Assembly (NCBI GenBank): GCA_964633205.1
Contig: CAZWFN010000055.1
Coordinates: forward strand, 1 to 36,212
DNA from: CAYVQE01 sp964633205
Lineage (GTDB): Bacteria; Myxococcota; B64-G9
Length of the DNA: 36,212 nucleotides
Reading direction: 5' to 3'
The notes under the pieces are model-generated. The model worked only from the letters and a program-made list of their open reading frames with translations. It did no database searches and was not told where the DNA came from. Each line of letters begins with the position of its first letter. Positions within the stretch are counted from its first letter, which is position 1. Positions 17,515 to 26,067 of this stretch are shown here, piece by piece. A program made the position numbers and the translations under genes.

Positions 17515-18918
17515 TCACAGCCACACCGACACGCTGAGCGCCAGCATGTGGGTGACGGTCTCATAGCGGCCGTCGGCCTTGCCCTCGGGGTTGAGGTTGT
17601 CGCCGGCGCCGACGTCGTTGTCCTTGGTGCCGGCCCACAGGGCCAGCATGTAGCCCAGATCCAGCTTCCACCAGGCGCCGCGGTAGCCCAGGCCGAGCGC
17701 GATCAGGTCGCGGCGGCCGTCGGGCAGCGAGGGGTCGTAGGTGTCGGCCGGCACCGGGCTGAGCACGGTTCCGTAGCCGGCCCGGATGGCCAGCGCGTCG
17801 AACAGGCGGTACTCGGCGCCCAGCGAGAACTGCCAGGCGGTGTGCCAGTTCTTGGCGATGGGCCCGGCGTCCAGCTCGGACGAGCAGGTCTCGTCGGCCA
17901 CGCAGGCGAACTCCAGCTCCAGTGCGTCGTAGGACTGGAAGAACGAGGCGTAGACGTCGAAGGCCACGGTCAGATCGGCGAGCCCCAGAAAGGCCAGCCC
18001 GAAGTTCATGTTCCAGGGCAGATCCATGATCAGCTCGCCGCGGGTGCGCTGCGGGAAGTCGAGCTGCAGCAGCTCCAGCGCCTGGCGGCCGGCCGCGTCG
18101 AAGCGGAACTCGGCCGTGCCGGAAAAGGGCAGCCGGATGCCAGAGCGCAGCGAAGCGCCCAAGGCCAGCCAGCCGGGCAGCTCGGCGTAGAGGGCGAAGT
18201 TGTAGCCGTGGCCGGTGGCGCTGCCGTCCATGGCCATCTCGCCTTCCGGATCGCGGATGGTGCCCTGCGACGGCGCCTCGGCGGCGCGCAGGTCGATGTG
18301 CTTGGCCAGCCGGGCGGTGGCGTAGACGAAGCTGTAGCCCACCGCCAGCGACAGCTTGAAACGGTCGCCGAAGCCCAGCAGCTCGGACAGGCTGAGCGCT
18401 GCGGTGGGCTGGTTGAAGAAGGTCTGGATCTCGGTCTCGGTGGCGATGAAGCGCCCGTCCCAGTCGCCGGGCCAGAAGGTGCCCAGGCCGAAGGGGTTGT
18501 TCAGGCCGTAGCCCACGGTCAGCCCGATGCCCTCGAAGCTGTAGCTGGCGTAGAGGTGGATGGGCGAGAAGCCGCGCAGCTTGGCGTCGGTGGAGTGGGT
18601 GCCGTCGTTGACCTCGGCGAAGGTGTAGCGGCCGTCGCGGTAGGTGGGGTAGGTGCGCGGCGGCTCGGGGTTGCCGGCGGCCCGGTAGTGGATGTAGGGC
18701 AGGATGCCGGTCACCCCGAGCTCGAGCTGCAGGCCGGGTAGCTCGGTGATGGCCGCCGGGTTGAAGTACAGCGCGCTGGCGTCGTCGGCCACGGCGGTGC
18801 GCGCGTTGGCCATGCCGGTCGATACCGCGCCGTGCTCGAGGATCTGGAAACCACCGGCTCGCGCCGCCCCCCCGGTCAGACACAGGGCGCCCAGCAGCGC
18901 CATAGCCGCGATGCGCAT
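17515..18918 (-). CDS. FadL/OmpP1/TodX-type outer-membrane channel, copy 1
   Basis: 467 residues from ATG 18918, with GGAGGAG just upstream. The signal peptide ends ARA, giving a mature start GGFQILEHGAVSTGMANARTA, the N-terminal hatch pattern of FadL/TodX channels; ASALYFNPAAITEL is the family NPA segment. The remainder shows alternating beta strands expected for a 14-stranded barrel, and the chain ends in an aromatic-rich strand (MLALSVSVWL) suited for BAM assembly. These channels move long-chain fatty acids or other hydrophobic compounds across the outer membrane. It lies 55 bases behind a paralogue (18974-20476) on the same strand, so both are probably in one operon. Substrate unknown. 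Confidence 0.9.
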   Translation of the reverse strand: MRIAAMALLGALCLTGGAARAGGFQILEHGAVSTGMANARTAVADDASALYFNPAAITELPGLQLELGVTGILPYIHYRAAGNPEPPRTYPTYRDGRYTFAEVNDGTHSTDAKLRGFSPIHLYASYSFEGIGLTVGYGLNNPFGLGTFWPGDWDGRFIATETEIQTFFNQPTAALSLSELLGFGDRFKLSLAVGYSFVYATARLAKHIDLRAAEAPSQGTIRDPEGEMAMDGSATGHGYNFALYAELPGWLALGASLRSGIRLPFSGTAEFRFDAAGRQALELLQLDFPQRTRGELIMDLPWNMNFGLAFLGLADLTVAFDVYASFFQSYDALELEFACVADETCSSELDAGPIAKNWHTAWQFSLGAEYRLFDALAIRAGYGTVLSPVPADTYDPSLPDGRRDLIALGLGYRGAWWKLDLGYMLALWAGTKDNDVGAGDNLNPEGKADGRYETVTHMLALSVSVWL

Positions 18919-18973
18919 CCGCTCCTCCGTCGAGTCCGTCGATCTCACCTCGGCCGGCGGGGCCGGCCGGCGA

Positions 18974-20476
18974 TCAGAACCGGCCCTGGAAGCTCAGGGC
19001 CAGCAGGTGGGAATGGGTGGTGTAGGTCCCGTTGGCCAGGCCCTCGGGGTTGCCCAGCAGCGGGTCGACGAACTCGCCGTCCTCGGTCACCGCCGGGCCG
19101 CTGAGCCCGCTGCCGGCGCCGGCGAAGTTGCCCTTCTGGTGGCTCTTGGTGCCTTCCCACATGGCCAGCATGTAGCCGATGTCGATCTTCCACCACGAGC
19201 TCTGGTAACCGGCGCCGAAGCAGATCAGATCGCGGCGGCCGTCGGGCAGCGAGGGGTCGAAGTGCTCTTCCGGCACCGGTGTGGTGACGATGCCGTAGCC
19301 GGCGCGCAAGAACAGCGAGTCGAACAGCAGGTACTCGCCGGCCAGCGAGAACTGCATCGACTCGTGCCAGTTCTTGACGATGGGCTCGGCGTCGGCCAGC
19401 CCGGCGCAGTTGCCTTGCTCGACGCACTTGAACTGCAGATCGAGTTCGTCGTAGGACTCGAAGAAGGCGATGTAGAAGTCGAACTCGATCTTCAGGTTTT
19501 CCACGCCCAGAAAGGCGATGCCGAAGTTCATGTTCCAGGGCAGATCGATGGTGATGTCGCCCTTGGTCTCGTTGGGCAGAAACCGGGTCGGATCCTGCAG
19601 GCCGCTGGCGCTGGCCAGCGCGGCCCGGGCCCGGCTGCCGGCCGCGTTGTACCAGAACTCGGCGTCGCCCGAAAACGGCAGGCTGATGCCCGAGCGCACC
19701 GAGGCGCCGAAGGCGATCCACCCGGGCAGCTCGGCGTAGAGGGCGAAGTTGTAGCCGTGGCCCACGGCCGAGCCCTCCATGCGCATCTCGCTCCAGGGGT
19801 CGGCATCGCCGGGCTGGTAGTCGAACAGGCGCGCCTCGGCCACCCGCAGGTCGATGCGCTTGGACAGGCGGGCGGTGCCGTAGACGAAGTTGTAGCCCAC
19901 CGCCAGCGACAGCTTGAACTTGTCCTTGAAGCCCAGCAGCTCGGCCACATCCACCGCCACCGTGGGCTGGTTGAAGAAGGTGTGGATCTCGGTCTCGGTG
20001 GCCAGGAAACGGCCGTCCCAGTCGCCGGGCCAGTAGGTGCCCAGGCCGAAGGGGTTGGTCAGGCTGTAGCCCACGGTCAGGCCGATGGACTCGATGTTGT
20101 AGGTGGCGTAGAGGTGGATGGGGTTGAAGCCCTTGAGCTTGGCGTCGGTCGAGTTGGTGCCGTCGTTGACCGGTCGGGTGATCGAGTTGTTGTCCGCGTC
20201 GCTGGAGACGTACTCGCGCAGGTCGGCGTCGCCGGCCGCGTCGTACTCGATGTAGGGCAGGATGCCGGTGACGCCGAGCTGGAACTGGAAGCCCTCCAGC
20301 TCGGTGATGGCGGCCGGGTTGTAGAAGAGCGACGACGGCTCGTTCGCGATCGCCGTGCGCGCGCTGGCCATGCCGGTGGCCGAGGCCCCGTGCTCGTAGA
20401 TCAAGAACCCGCCGGCCGAAGCGGTCGAGGCGACCAGCAGCAGGCAGGCCGGCAGCAACAGGTAGAACCGTCTCAT
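18974..20476 (-). CDS. FadL/OmpP1/TodX-type outer-membrane channel, copy 2
   Basis: 500 residues from ATG 20476, preceded by GGAGGGG. Signal peptide to about residue 21 (ASTASA), then GGFLIYEHGASATGMASARTA and SLFYNPAAITELEG, the same hatch signature as copy 1, to which it is clearly related along the whole length (for example NPFGLGTYWPGDWDGRF and FSLAGEYLLFDSLFLRAGYG segments have close counterparts). It ends LLALSFQGRF, with a terminal aromatic residue as for barrel proteins. It is about 30 residues longer than copy 1, mainly from inserts near 210-270 and close to the C-terminus. The upstream neighbour is a Cys-rich lipoprotein ending 100 bases before; a strong hairpin lies between. Confidence 0.9.
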   Translation of the reverse strand: MRRFYLLLPACLLLVASTASAGGFLIYEHGASATGMASARTAIANEPSSLFYNPAAITELEGFQFQLGVTGILPYIEYDAAGDADLREYVSSDADNNSITRPVNDGTNSTDAKLKGFNPIHLYATYNIESIGLTVGYSLTNPFGLGTYWPGDWDGRFLATETEIHTFFNQPTVAVDVAELLGFKDKFKLSLAVGYNFVYGTARLSKRIDLRVAEARLFDYQPGDADPWSEMRMEGSAVGHGYNFALYAELPGWIAFGASVRSGISLPFSGDAEFWYNAAGSRARAALASASGLQDPTRFLPNETKGDITIDLPWNMNFGIAFLGVENLKIEFDFYIAFFESYDELDLQFKCVEQGNCAGLADAEPIVKNWHESMQFSLAGEYLLFDSLFLRAGYGIVTTPVPEEHFDPSLPDGRRDLICFGAGYQSSWWKIDIGYMLAMWEGTKSHQKGNFAGAGSGLSGPAVTEDGEFVDPLLGNPEGLANGTYTTHSHLLALSFQGRF

Positions 20477-20522
20477 GCGCCCCTCCAAGGGTAGTCCACC
20501 CCGCGGTTTTCCGGGGTTCGAG

Positions 20523-20558
20523 GGCCGGTGGGCGCGCCCGCTGGCGCCCCCACCGGCC
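20523..20558 (-). terminator. Strong stem-loop between lipoprotein and FadL copy 2
   Basis: GGCCGGTGGGCGC pairs with GCGCCCCCACCGGCC (13 base pairs with a two-base bulge, 8-base loop). A second, smaller hairpin of CCCCG/CGGGG type lies at 20499-20516. No T tract follows, so this may be a partial terminator or an mRNA-stabilising structure within the operon rather than a full stop. Confidence 0.5.
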
Positions 20559-20576
20559 GGGTTCACCTTCAGCGGA

Positions 20577-21440
20577 TTACTGGGCCTCGTTGGCCACCAG
20601 CGGCACGAAGTAGGCCGCGCCCGGCACCGTGGCCGCCTGGTACAGCTCGGGGTTCCAGGTGAGGCCGTCCTTGACGCCGATCAGGGCGGTCAGGCTCAGC
20701 TCGGTGATGATGTAGATGCCCGAGGCCGAGGTGGCCTGGCCGTCGAAGCTCGAGAAGTCGGCGGCCGGGTAGATCACGGTCAGCGCCTGGCCGTCGGAAC
20801 GCTCCACGGTGGCGCCCTCGATCGGGTTGCGCTCGGCGTCCAGCACGGTGCCGATCACGTAGCCCTTTTCCTCTTTGTCCAGACCCGGGATCTGATCCAG
20901 ACCGGCCTGCAGCGTGTTGTTGATCACCATGGCGGTGGCGTCCTCGACGCACACCTTGTCCTCGGGCTCGCTCCAACCGGCGATGCCGGTGATGGTCGGG
21001 AAGAAGTCGCCGGCCGCGCCGTCGTAGCCGGCGTCGTCGACCAGCACGATCAGGCCCATCTCCACGTCAGCCACATCGAAGCAGCCGAACTCGAAGCTGC
21101 CGTCGGCGTCGGACGAGGTCTCGGCCTCGTGCTGGTCGATGAAGCCCAGCAGCGCCTGGGTCGGCGCCAGCACGGCCAGGTCGGCCGCCACGCCCGCCTG
21201 GGCGGACAGATCCAGGGCCATGCCGCGGACCCAGATGTGGTCGGCCTGCTCCGGACAGCAGTCGCCGGTTTGCTCGCAGACGCCGTCGACGCAGGTGCCC
21301 TCGGTGCAGGGGCAGTCCGCGTCGCAGGGCTGGCCCAGCCCGCCCTTGCCCTCGCAGTCGTCGCCGTTGCCGTCGCCGCCGCAGGCGGTGAAGAATCCGG
21401 CCACTCCGATGACCAACAGCAAGCTCAAAAATTTCTTCAT
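20577..21440 (-). CDS. Cys-rich lipoprotein with carboxypeptidase-regulatory-like domain
   Basis: 287 residues. The start MKKFLSLLLVIGVAGFFTAC is a clear lipoprotein signal (lipobox FTAC, Cys at residue 20), with AAGGAG upstream of ATG 21440. The mature N-terminus (about 20-65) is Gly/Asp/Cys rich, with a 'CxCxxGxCxxGxC' pattern likely held by disulfides. Residues about 205-265 look like a carboxypeptidase-D regulatory-like beta domain (GYVIGTVLDAERNPIEGATV ... GQATSASGIYIITE), common in outer-membrane and surface proteins. It is the first gene of a leftward set with two FadL channels, so a surface accessory role in uptake of a hydrophobic compound is a reasonable guess. No enzyme motif is visible. 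Confidence 0.88.
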   Translation of the reverse strand: MKKFLSLLLVIGVAGFFTACGGDGNGDDCEGKGGLGQPCDADCPCTEGTCVDGVCEQTGDCCPEQADHIWVRGMALDLSAQAGVAADLAVLAPTQALLGFIDQHEAETSSDADGSFEFGCFDVADVEMGLIVLVDDAGYDGAAGDFFPTITGIAGWSEPEDKVCVEDATAMVINNTLQAGLDQIPGLDKEEKGYVIGTVLDAERNPIEGATVERSDGQALTVIYPAADFSSFDGQATSASGIYIITELSLTALIGVKDGLTWNPELYQAATVPGAAYFVPLVANEAQ

Positions 21441-21617
21441 GTCCTACTCCTTTCGATGCGTCGCTGGCGCGGCCTGCCGGCCGCGTTCGCGCCTTGGTCC
21501 CCTCCAGCAGCTCACACCCCCGGGCGCGCCGGCTGTCCACGCGATCCGTTCCCGACCGTCCCCCACCGCCCGCGCCCGGATCATTCATGGCAGCCGAAGC
21601 CAATCCCGTAGCCCAGA

Positions 21618-21647
21618 ACTCTAGGCCCAAGCCGCGCGAACTGTCAA
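21618..21647 (-). promoter_or_regulatory. Sigma-70-like promoter for the lipoprotein-FadL operon
   Basis: Reading leftward: TTGACA (plus 21642-21647), an 18-base spacer, and TAGAGT (21618-21623). It leaves a leader of about 170 bases before ATG 21440, in which I see no recognisable riboswitch. Confidence 0.6.
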
Positions 21648-21689
21648 GAGGCCGTTCGCGCGCTGTTTTTCTGACTGTACCGTCGCCGC

Positions 21690-24056
21690 TCAGGCGCCGT
21701 CGTCGTCGGCGGCGAAGGGGAAGGCCAGCTCGAAGGTGGTGCCGGCATCCGGGGTGGAGTGCAGGCGGATACTGCCGCCGGTCTCGGCCACGATGCCCTT
21801 GACGGTCGACAGGCCCAGGCCGGTGCCGCCCTCTTCGGCCTTGGTGGTGAAGAAGGGCTCGAAGGCCTGCGCCTGCACCGCGGCCGGCATGCCGCTGCCG
21901 GTGTCGCGCACCCGCAGCACGGCGTAGCACCCCGGGGTCAGCGGATCGATCCAGCTGTCGTCGGCGGCCGCGGCCTCCAGCCGCAGGGTGTGGATGAACA
22001 GCTCGCCGCCCCCGCGCATGGCGTCGCGGGCGTTGATGACCAGGTTGATCAGCACCTGCTCCAGGGTGACCGGATCGGCCCGGATGGGCTCCAGATCGAT
22101 GGCCAGCTCGAGCTGCACCCGGATGCTGGAGCCGACCAGGCGGTCCAGCATGCGGCCCATCTCGTCGACCACGCCGTTGAGGTTGAGCAGCTGCACCGCG
22201 CCGGTGCGCGAGCGGCTGTACTCCAGCAGCTGGCGGGTCAGCTCCGAGGCCCGGTCGCAGGTGGCCCGGATGTCGTCGGCCGGCTTGCGCAGCGGGCTGC
22301 CGGCGGGCAGCTTGCGCAGCAAAAGCCAGGCGCAGCCCGAGATGGCCGACAGCAGGTTGTTGAAGTCGTGGGCCACCCCGGAGGCCAGCGTGCCGATGCC
22401 GGCCTGGCGCTCCTGCAGCCGCAGCTGCTGCTGGACGCGCCGTTGCTCGGTGACATCGCGCAGCACGATGGCCCAGCCGCCCGGCTCGGCCGCCGCGCCG
22501 GGGACGCCCTCGCCGGCCGGAATCGGCCGGCAGGCGACCTCGAAGTCGCGGCGGTCGGCGCCCGGGGTGCTGATCTCGAAGTCGAGCGCCGGTGGATCGG
22601 TGGCCGCTTGGGCACAGCCCAGCCGTTCCGGCAGCTCGTCCGAGTCATCGAGCCCCAGCGCGGCCAAGTGGGCCCGCGCCGCCGGGTTGGCCAGCGCCAG
22701 CCGGCGGTCGGCATCCAAAAGCAGCACGCCCTCGGGCAGGTGCTCGATCAGCGTCCGCATCCGGTTGCGCTCGTCGGCCAGCTGGCTGCGCAGCCGGTCC
22801 TGGTGCAGCGCGATGGCCAGCTGGTCGGCCAGCGCCAGGGCGATCTTCTGCTGCTCGGTGTCGAAGGCGGCCGGTTGGCTGGACGACAGGTTGAGGGTGC
22901 CGGCCAGGCGCTCCTCGACCAGCAGCGGCACGGTCAGGCAAGAGCGGATGCCCAGCGCGCGCAGCCGCTCCAGCGCGGCCGGTCGTTCGGCCATGCGGTC
23001 GATGTCCGGAACGTTGTAGATGCGTTCCGGCGCCGCCAGCAGCGCCTTGACGATCACGTCGGACAGGGGCAGCACGGTGCCCGCGTCGTGCAGATCCTGA
23101 AAGGCCGCCGAGGCGGCGGTGGCGAAGATGCGGGCGGTGTCGCGCTCGACGTCGGTCAAAATGACCGTGGCCCGATCGCAGGGCACCATGCGCCGGATGC
23201 GGGTGACCACCGCCTGGACGATTTCCTCCGGCGAGCGGGCGGTCAAGATGGCCCGGTCGACCTCCTGGCGCACCTGCAGCCGCTGGGCATACAGCGCCAG
23301 GGCCTGGTTGGCTTGTTTCTGGCGGGTGATGTTCTCGACCGTGCCCTCGTAGTAGCGCACCCGGCCGTCGTCGTCGAGCACCGCGCTGGCATTCTCGCGC
23401 ACGTAGAGCAAGGAGTCGTCGCTGCGGATCCAGGCCGACTCCAGGCCGAAGACCTCACCGTCGCGGTCGATGCGGCGTTTGAAGTCGCTGTGCGGGAAGG
23501 TCGGCTCGAAGGCCTGGCGGTGCAGCCCGACCTGTTCGGAAGCATGGCCCAGCATGCGCCGCAGCGCCGGGTTGACCAACAGCAGCCGGCCGTTGGGGCT
23601 GGTGCGGTAGATGCCGATGGGTGCGTTTTCGAAGAAGGTGCGGAAGCGCTGCTCGCTCTCGCTCAGCGCCTGCTCGGCCTGCTTGCGATCGCTGATGTCG
23701 ACCACGTTGGTCAGCACGGCCGGCACGTTTTGGAAGTTGATCGGCGTGGCCCGGATCTCGGCCCACAGCGGGTTGCCGTCGCGGCGCACCAGGCGGGTCT
23801 CGTAGACCTCGCGCTGGCGCATGCCGGCCACCCGCTCCAGCGCCATCTGGCGTACCTTGTCGCGATCCGCTGGATGTACGATGCGCCAGGCCGGCTCGCG
23901 GGTCAGCTCGTCGAGGTCGTAGTCCAGCAGCTCGAGCAAGGCCCGGTTGGCCCAGCGCACGTGCTCGTCGGCCAGGATGAAGATCCCGGTGACCATCTGA
24001 TCGAGCAGGCCGCGGGCCGTTTGTTCGTCCAGCGAGATTCGATCGCGCTCGTCCAT
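21690..24056 (-). CDS. Soluble PAS/GAF sensor histidine kinase
   Basis: 788 residues from ATG 24056 (a GTG two codons upstream is possible). No membrane segment is visible, so it is cytoplasmic. Order: PAS (about 15-125), PAS (about 135-250), GAF (about 265-415), PAS (about 430-540), then HisKA with phospho-acceptor H563 in VAHDFNNLLSAI, and HATPase_c with the N box (NLVINARDAM), G1 (DTGSGM), F (FEPFFTTK) and G2 (GTGLGLS) boxes intact. The HDFNN form marks the HisKA subgroup often found in NtrB-like and hybrid kinases. It should autophosphorylate and pass phosphate to a response regulator, but no regulator is encoded nearby, so it is an orphan here. Ligands of the PAS and GAF domains are unknown. 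Confidence 0.93.
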   Translation of the reverse strand: MDERDRISLDEQTARGLLDQMVTGIFILADEHVRWANRALLELLDYDLDELTREPAWRIVHPADRDKVRQMALERVAGMRQREVYETRLVRRDGNPLWAEIRATPINFQNVPAVLTNVVDISDRKQAEQALSESEQRFRTFFENAPIGIYRTSPNGRLLLVNPALRRMLGHASEQVGLHRQAFEPTFPHSDFKRRIDRDGEVFGLESAWIRSDDSLLYVRENASAVLDDDGRVRYYEGTVENITRQKQANQALALYAQRLQVRQEVDRAILTARSPEEIVQAVVTRIRRMVPCDRATVILTDVERDTARIFATAASAAFQDLHDAGTVLPLSDVIVKALLAAPERIYNVPDIDRMAERPAALERLRALGIRSCLTVPLLVEERLAGTLNLSSSQPAAFDTEQQKIALALADQLAIALHQDRLRSQLADERNRMRTLIEHLPEGVLLLDADRRLALANPAARAHLAALGLDDSDELPERLGCAQAATDPPALDFEISTPGADRRDFEVACRPIPAGEGVPGAAAEPGGWAIVLRDVTEQRRVQQQLRLQERQAGIGTLASGVAHDFNNLLSAISGCAWLLLRKLPAGSPLRKPADDIRATCDRASELTRQLLEYSRSRTGAVQLLNLNGVVDEMGRMLDRLVGSSIRVQLELAIDLEPIRADPVTLEQVLINLVINARDAMRGGGELFIHTLRLEAAAADDSWIDPLTPGCYAVLRVRDTGSGMPAAVQAQAFEPFFTTKAEEGGTGLGLSTVKGIVAETGGSIRLHSTPDAGTTFELAFPFAADDDGA

Positions 24057-24082
24057 CTGCACCTGCCGTCGGTTGTCCGTAG

Positions 24083-24111
24083 ATTGTTGCCCCTCAGCGA
24101 CTCCGGGTCAA
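24083..24111 (-). promoter_or_regulatory. Sigma-70-like promoter for the PAS/GAF kinase
   Basis: Reading leftward: TTGACC (plus 24106-24111), a 17-base spacer, and AACAAT (24083-24088). The predicted start lies about 20 bases before ATG 24056. The -35 matches five of six and the -10 four of six. Confidence 0.5.
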
Positions 24112-24220
24112 GAAGAGCCATCCGCGCTCGTATCGGCCGCTGGCGCTGTTGCACCGGCCGGGGTGGTCTGGCATGCTCGATCCGCGCCCGCCGGGTGCTG
24201 GCGGGCCCAAGGGGGACACG

Positions 24221-24667
24221 ATGGTGAGATTCGGACGGAAAACGACTTGGGCCGCAGTCGCCTGGATCGGTCTCGGGCTGCTGGGGGCCGCCGGTTGTGC
24301 CAAGCGCGATGCGCCACCGCCCAGCGCCTACGACCCGGAGCTGGTCGAGACCATGGAACGAGCCCATGCGGACGAGCAGCAGCGCGCCGCGGCGTCCGCG
24401 CGCGACGGAACGGACCAGGCCGCCGCCCAGGCCGAATGCACCTGGGACACCGGTGGGTGCCCGGACGGCAGCATCTGTTTCGACTCCTGGTACTGCCGCC
24501 GCGGCCGGCCGGACCAGTGCGGCGCCCGTGGCGATCAGCGTTGCCACCCGCGCTGCGACAGCGATGAAGACTGCCCGGCGCAATGGCCCCTGTGCCGTGA
24601 CATCCCCCTGTTCAAGGGCAGCGATCGGGGCCAGTTGGAGCGTTTTTGTGTCGCCGAAGAGCCTTGA
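24221..24667 (+). CDS. Small Cys-rich lipoprotein of unknown function
   Basis: 148 residues from ATG 24221, with a GGGGGA ribosome-binding site. The N-terminus MVRFGRKTTWAAVAWIGLGL leads to a lipobox GAAGC (Cys at about residue 27). A charged helical stretch (about 35-70) is followed by a compact region with eight or more Cys (CTWDTGGCPDGSICFDSWYC, CDSDEDCPAQWPLC), a pattern shared by many small exported deltaproteobacterial proteins and likely disulfide-bonded. Its 3' end overlaps the next gene by 20 bases, which suggests co-translation. A few residues of an upstream in-frame ATG at 24149 are unlikely to be used. No function can be named. Confidence 0.82.
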   Translation: MVRFGRKTTWAAVAWIGLGLLGAAGCAKRDAPPPSAYDPELVETMERAHADEQQRAAASARDGTDQAAAQAECTWDTGGCPDGSICFDSWYCRRGRPDQCGARGDQRCHPRCDSDEDCPAQWPLCRDIPLFKGSDRGQLERFCVAEEP

Positions 24668-26045
24668 GTCTCCGGAGCCCGTGCAACTGCCCACCCGGCT
24701 GGCGGCGCTGTTGCCGTACAGCGCCGACTGCAGCTGTGGGCGAACCCACGCGGTGACCACCCGCTGGGCGGTGGTGCGCAGCGGTGCGCTGGATGAGCTG
24801 CCCGACCGGCTGGCTGAGGTCGGCAGCGGTTTGGCGATCACCCTGGTCGCCGATCGGCGCACCCGGCAGGTGGCCGGCGAGCGCTGTGCCGCATCGCTGC
24901 AAGCCGCCGGCCATCGGGTTCAGTGGTGCGAGCTGGCCGACGGTGCCGGCGGCCGGCCCCATGCCGACGAGGCCGGCCTGGCCCGAGTCGAGCCGGCCCT
25001 GGCCGGGGCCGACGTGGCCGTGGCCGTCGGCTCGGGTACGGTCAACGACCTGGTCAAGCTGGCCTCCTACCGCCGCGGCATCCCCTACGTGGTGGTGGCC
25101 ACGGCGCCGTCGATGAACGGCTACACCTCGGCCATCGCCGCCATCATGCAGGCCGGCGTCAAGCGCACCGTCGACTGTCACGGACCGCTGGGCGTCATCG
25201 CCGACCTGGATGTGGTGCGCCGGGCGCCGGCCGAGCTGGTGGCCGCCGGGCTGGGCGACCTGGAATCCAAGCCGACCGCCAGCGCCGACTTCCGGCTCTC
25301 GGGTTGGCTGCGCGGCACCTACTACTGCCCGGCGCCGGAGCGGGTGGTGCTGGAAGCCGAGCCGCGGGTGGCCGACGCGGCCGCCGGCATCGGCGCCGGC
25401 GATCCGGAGGCGCTGGCCTTGTTGACCGAGGCGCTGCTGCTATCGGGACTGTCGATGAAGCTGGCCGGCTCATCCAGCCCGGCTTCGGGCGGCGAGCACC
25501 TGATCAGCCACCACTGGGATATGACCGCCGGCGAGCAGGGCCGGGTGGAGGGCTTCCACGGCGCCCAGGTGGGAGTGGCCACCATCGTCACCGCGGCGCT
25601 CTACGAGCAGCTGGGCGAGCTTTCGCCGGCGGCCATCGACCCCGAGGCCCTGGTGGCCGGCCGACCCGACGAGGCTGCCTGCCGGGCGCGTCTCGCCCGC
25701 GACCACGGCGAGCGGGTCGACGAGGTGGCGGCCGAGTTTTTCAGCAAACGGTTGGACGACCGGGCATTGCGCGCCGAGCTGGAACGCATTCGCGACGACT
25801 GGTCCGGGCTGTGGCAGCGGCTGGCCGCGACGTTGCGGCCGGCTGCGCGCACGCGCGCCATCCTGCACGCCGGCGGGGCGCCGACCGACGTGCGGGCCTT
25901 GGGTCTGACGCCCGATCACCTGCGCCGTTCGCTGCGCATCGCGCGCGACATCCGCGGTCGGTTCACCGTGCTCGATCTGGCGGCCGAACTCGGCGTGCTC
26001 GAGGCACAGGCCGACGCGGTGCTCCAGCGCAGCGGCTGTCTGTGA
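24648..26045 (+). CDS. sn-glycerol-1-phosphate dehydrogenase homologue (AraM/EgsA family)
   Basis: 465 residues from GTG 24648, chosen because GGAG sits seven bases upstream within the previous gene; another GTG at 24681 is possible. The protein belongs to the Fe-ADH-like superfamily, glycerol-1-phosphate dehydrogenase branch: nucleotide-binding GSGTVNDLVKLAS (about 128-140), TAPSMNGYTS, and likely metal ligands D204 (GLGDLESK), H284 and H288 (GGEHLISHHWDM). Known members (archaeal EgsA, Bacillus AraM) reduce dihydroxyacetone phosphate to sn-glycerol-1-phosphate with NAD(P)H; the related 2-deoxy-scyllo-inosose synthase type enzymes are more distant. Proteins of this family are usually 350-400 residues; the extra length is in the C-terminal region (about 400-465), which ends in an HTH-like helical stretch. 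DedA and phosphatidylserine synthase genes nearby fit a membrane-lipid context. Confidence 0.85.
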   Translation: MSPKSLESPEPVQLPTRLAALLPYSADCSCGRTHAVTTRWAVVRSGALDELPDRLAEVGSGLAITLVADRRTRQVAGERCAASLQAAGHRVQWCELADGAGGRPHADEAGLARVEPALAGADVAVAVGSGTVNDLVKLASYRRGIPYVVVATAPSMNGYTSAIAAIMQAGVKRTVDCHGPLGVIADLDVVRRAPAELVAAGLGDLESKPTASADFRLSGWLRGTYYCPAPERVVLEAEPRVADAAAGIGAGDPEALALLTEALLLSGLSMKLAGSSSPASGGEHLISHHWDMTAGEQGRVEGFHGAQVGVATIVTAALYEQLGELSPAAIDPEALVAGRPDEAACRARLARDHGERVDEVAAEFFSKRLDDRALRAELERIRDDWSGLWQRLAATLRPAARTRAILHAGGAPTDVRALGLTPDHLRRSLRIARDIRGRFTVLDLAAELGVLEAQADAVLQRSGCL

Positions 26046-26067
26046 CCGCCGGCCTGGTCCCGGGTGG

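Noticed and set aside
21441..21617. A riboswitch in the long leader of the lipoprotein-FadL operon
   Set aside because: The leader is about 170 bases and GC-rich, but I could not match any known riboswitch core.
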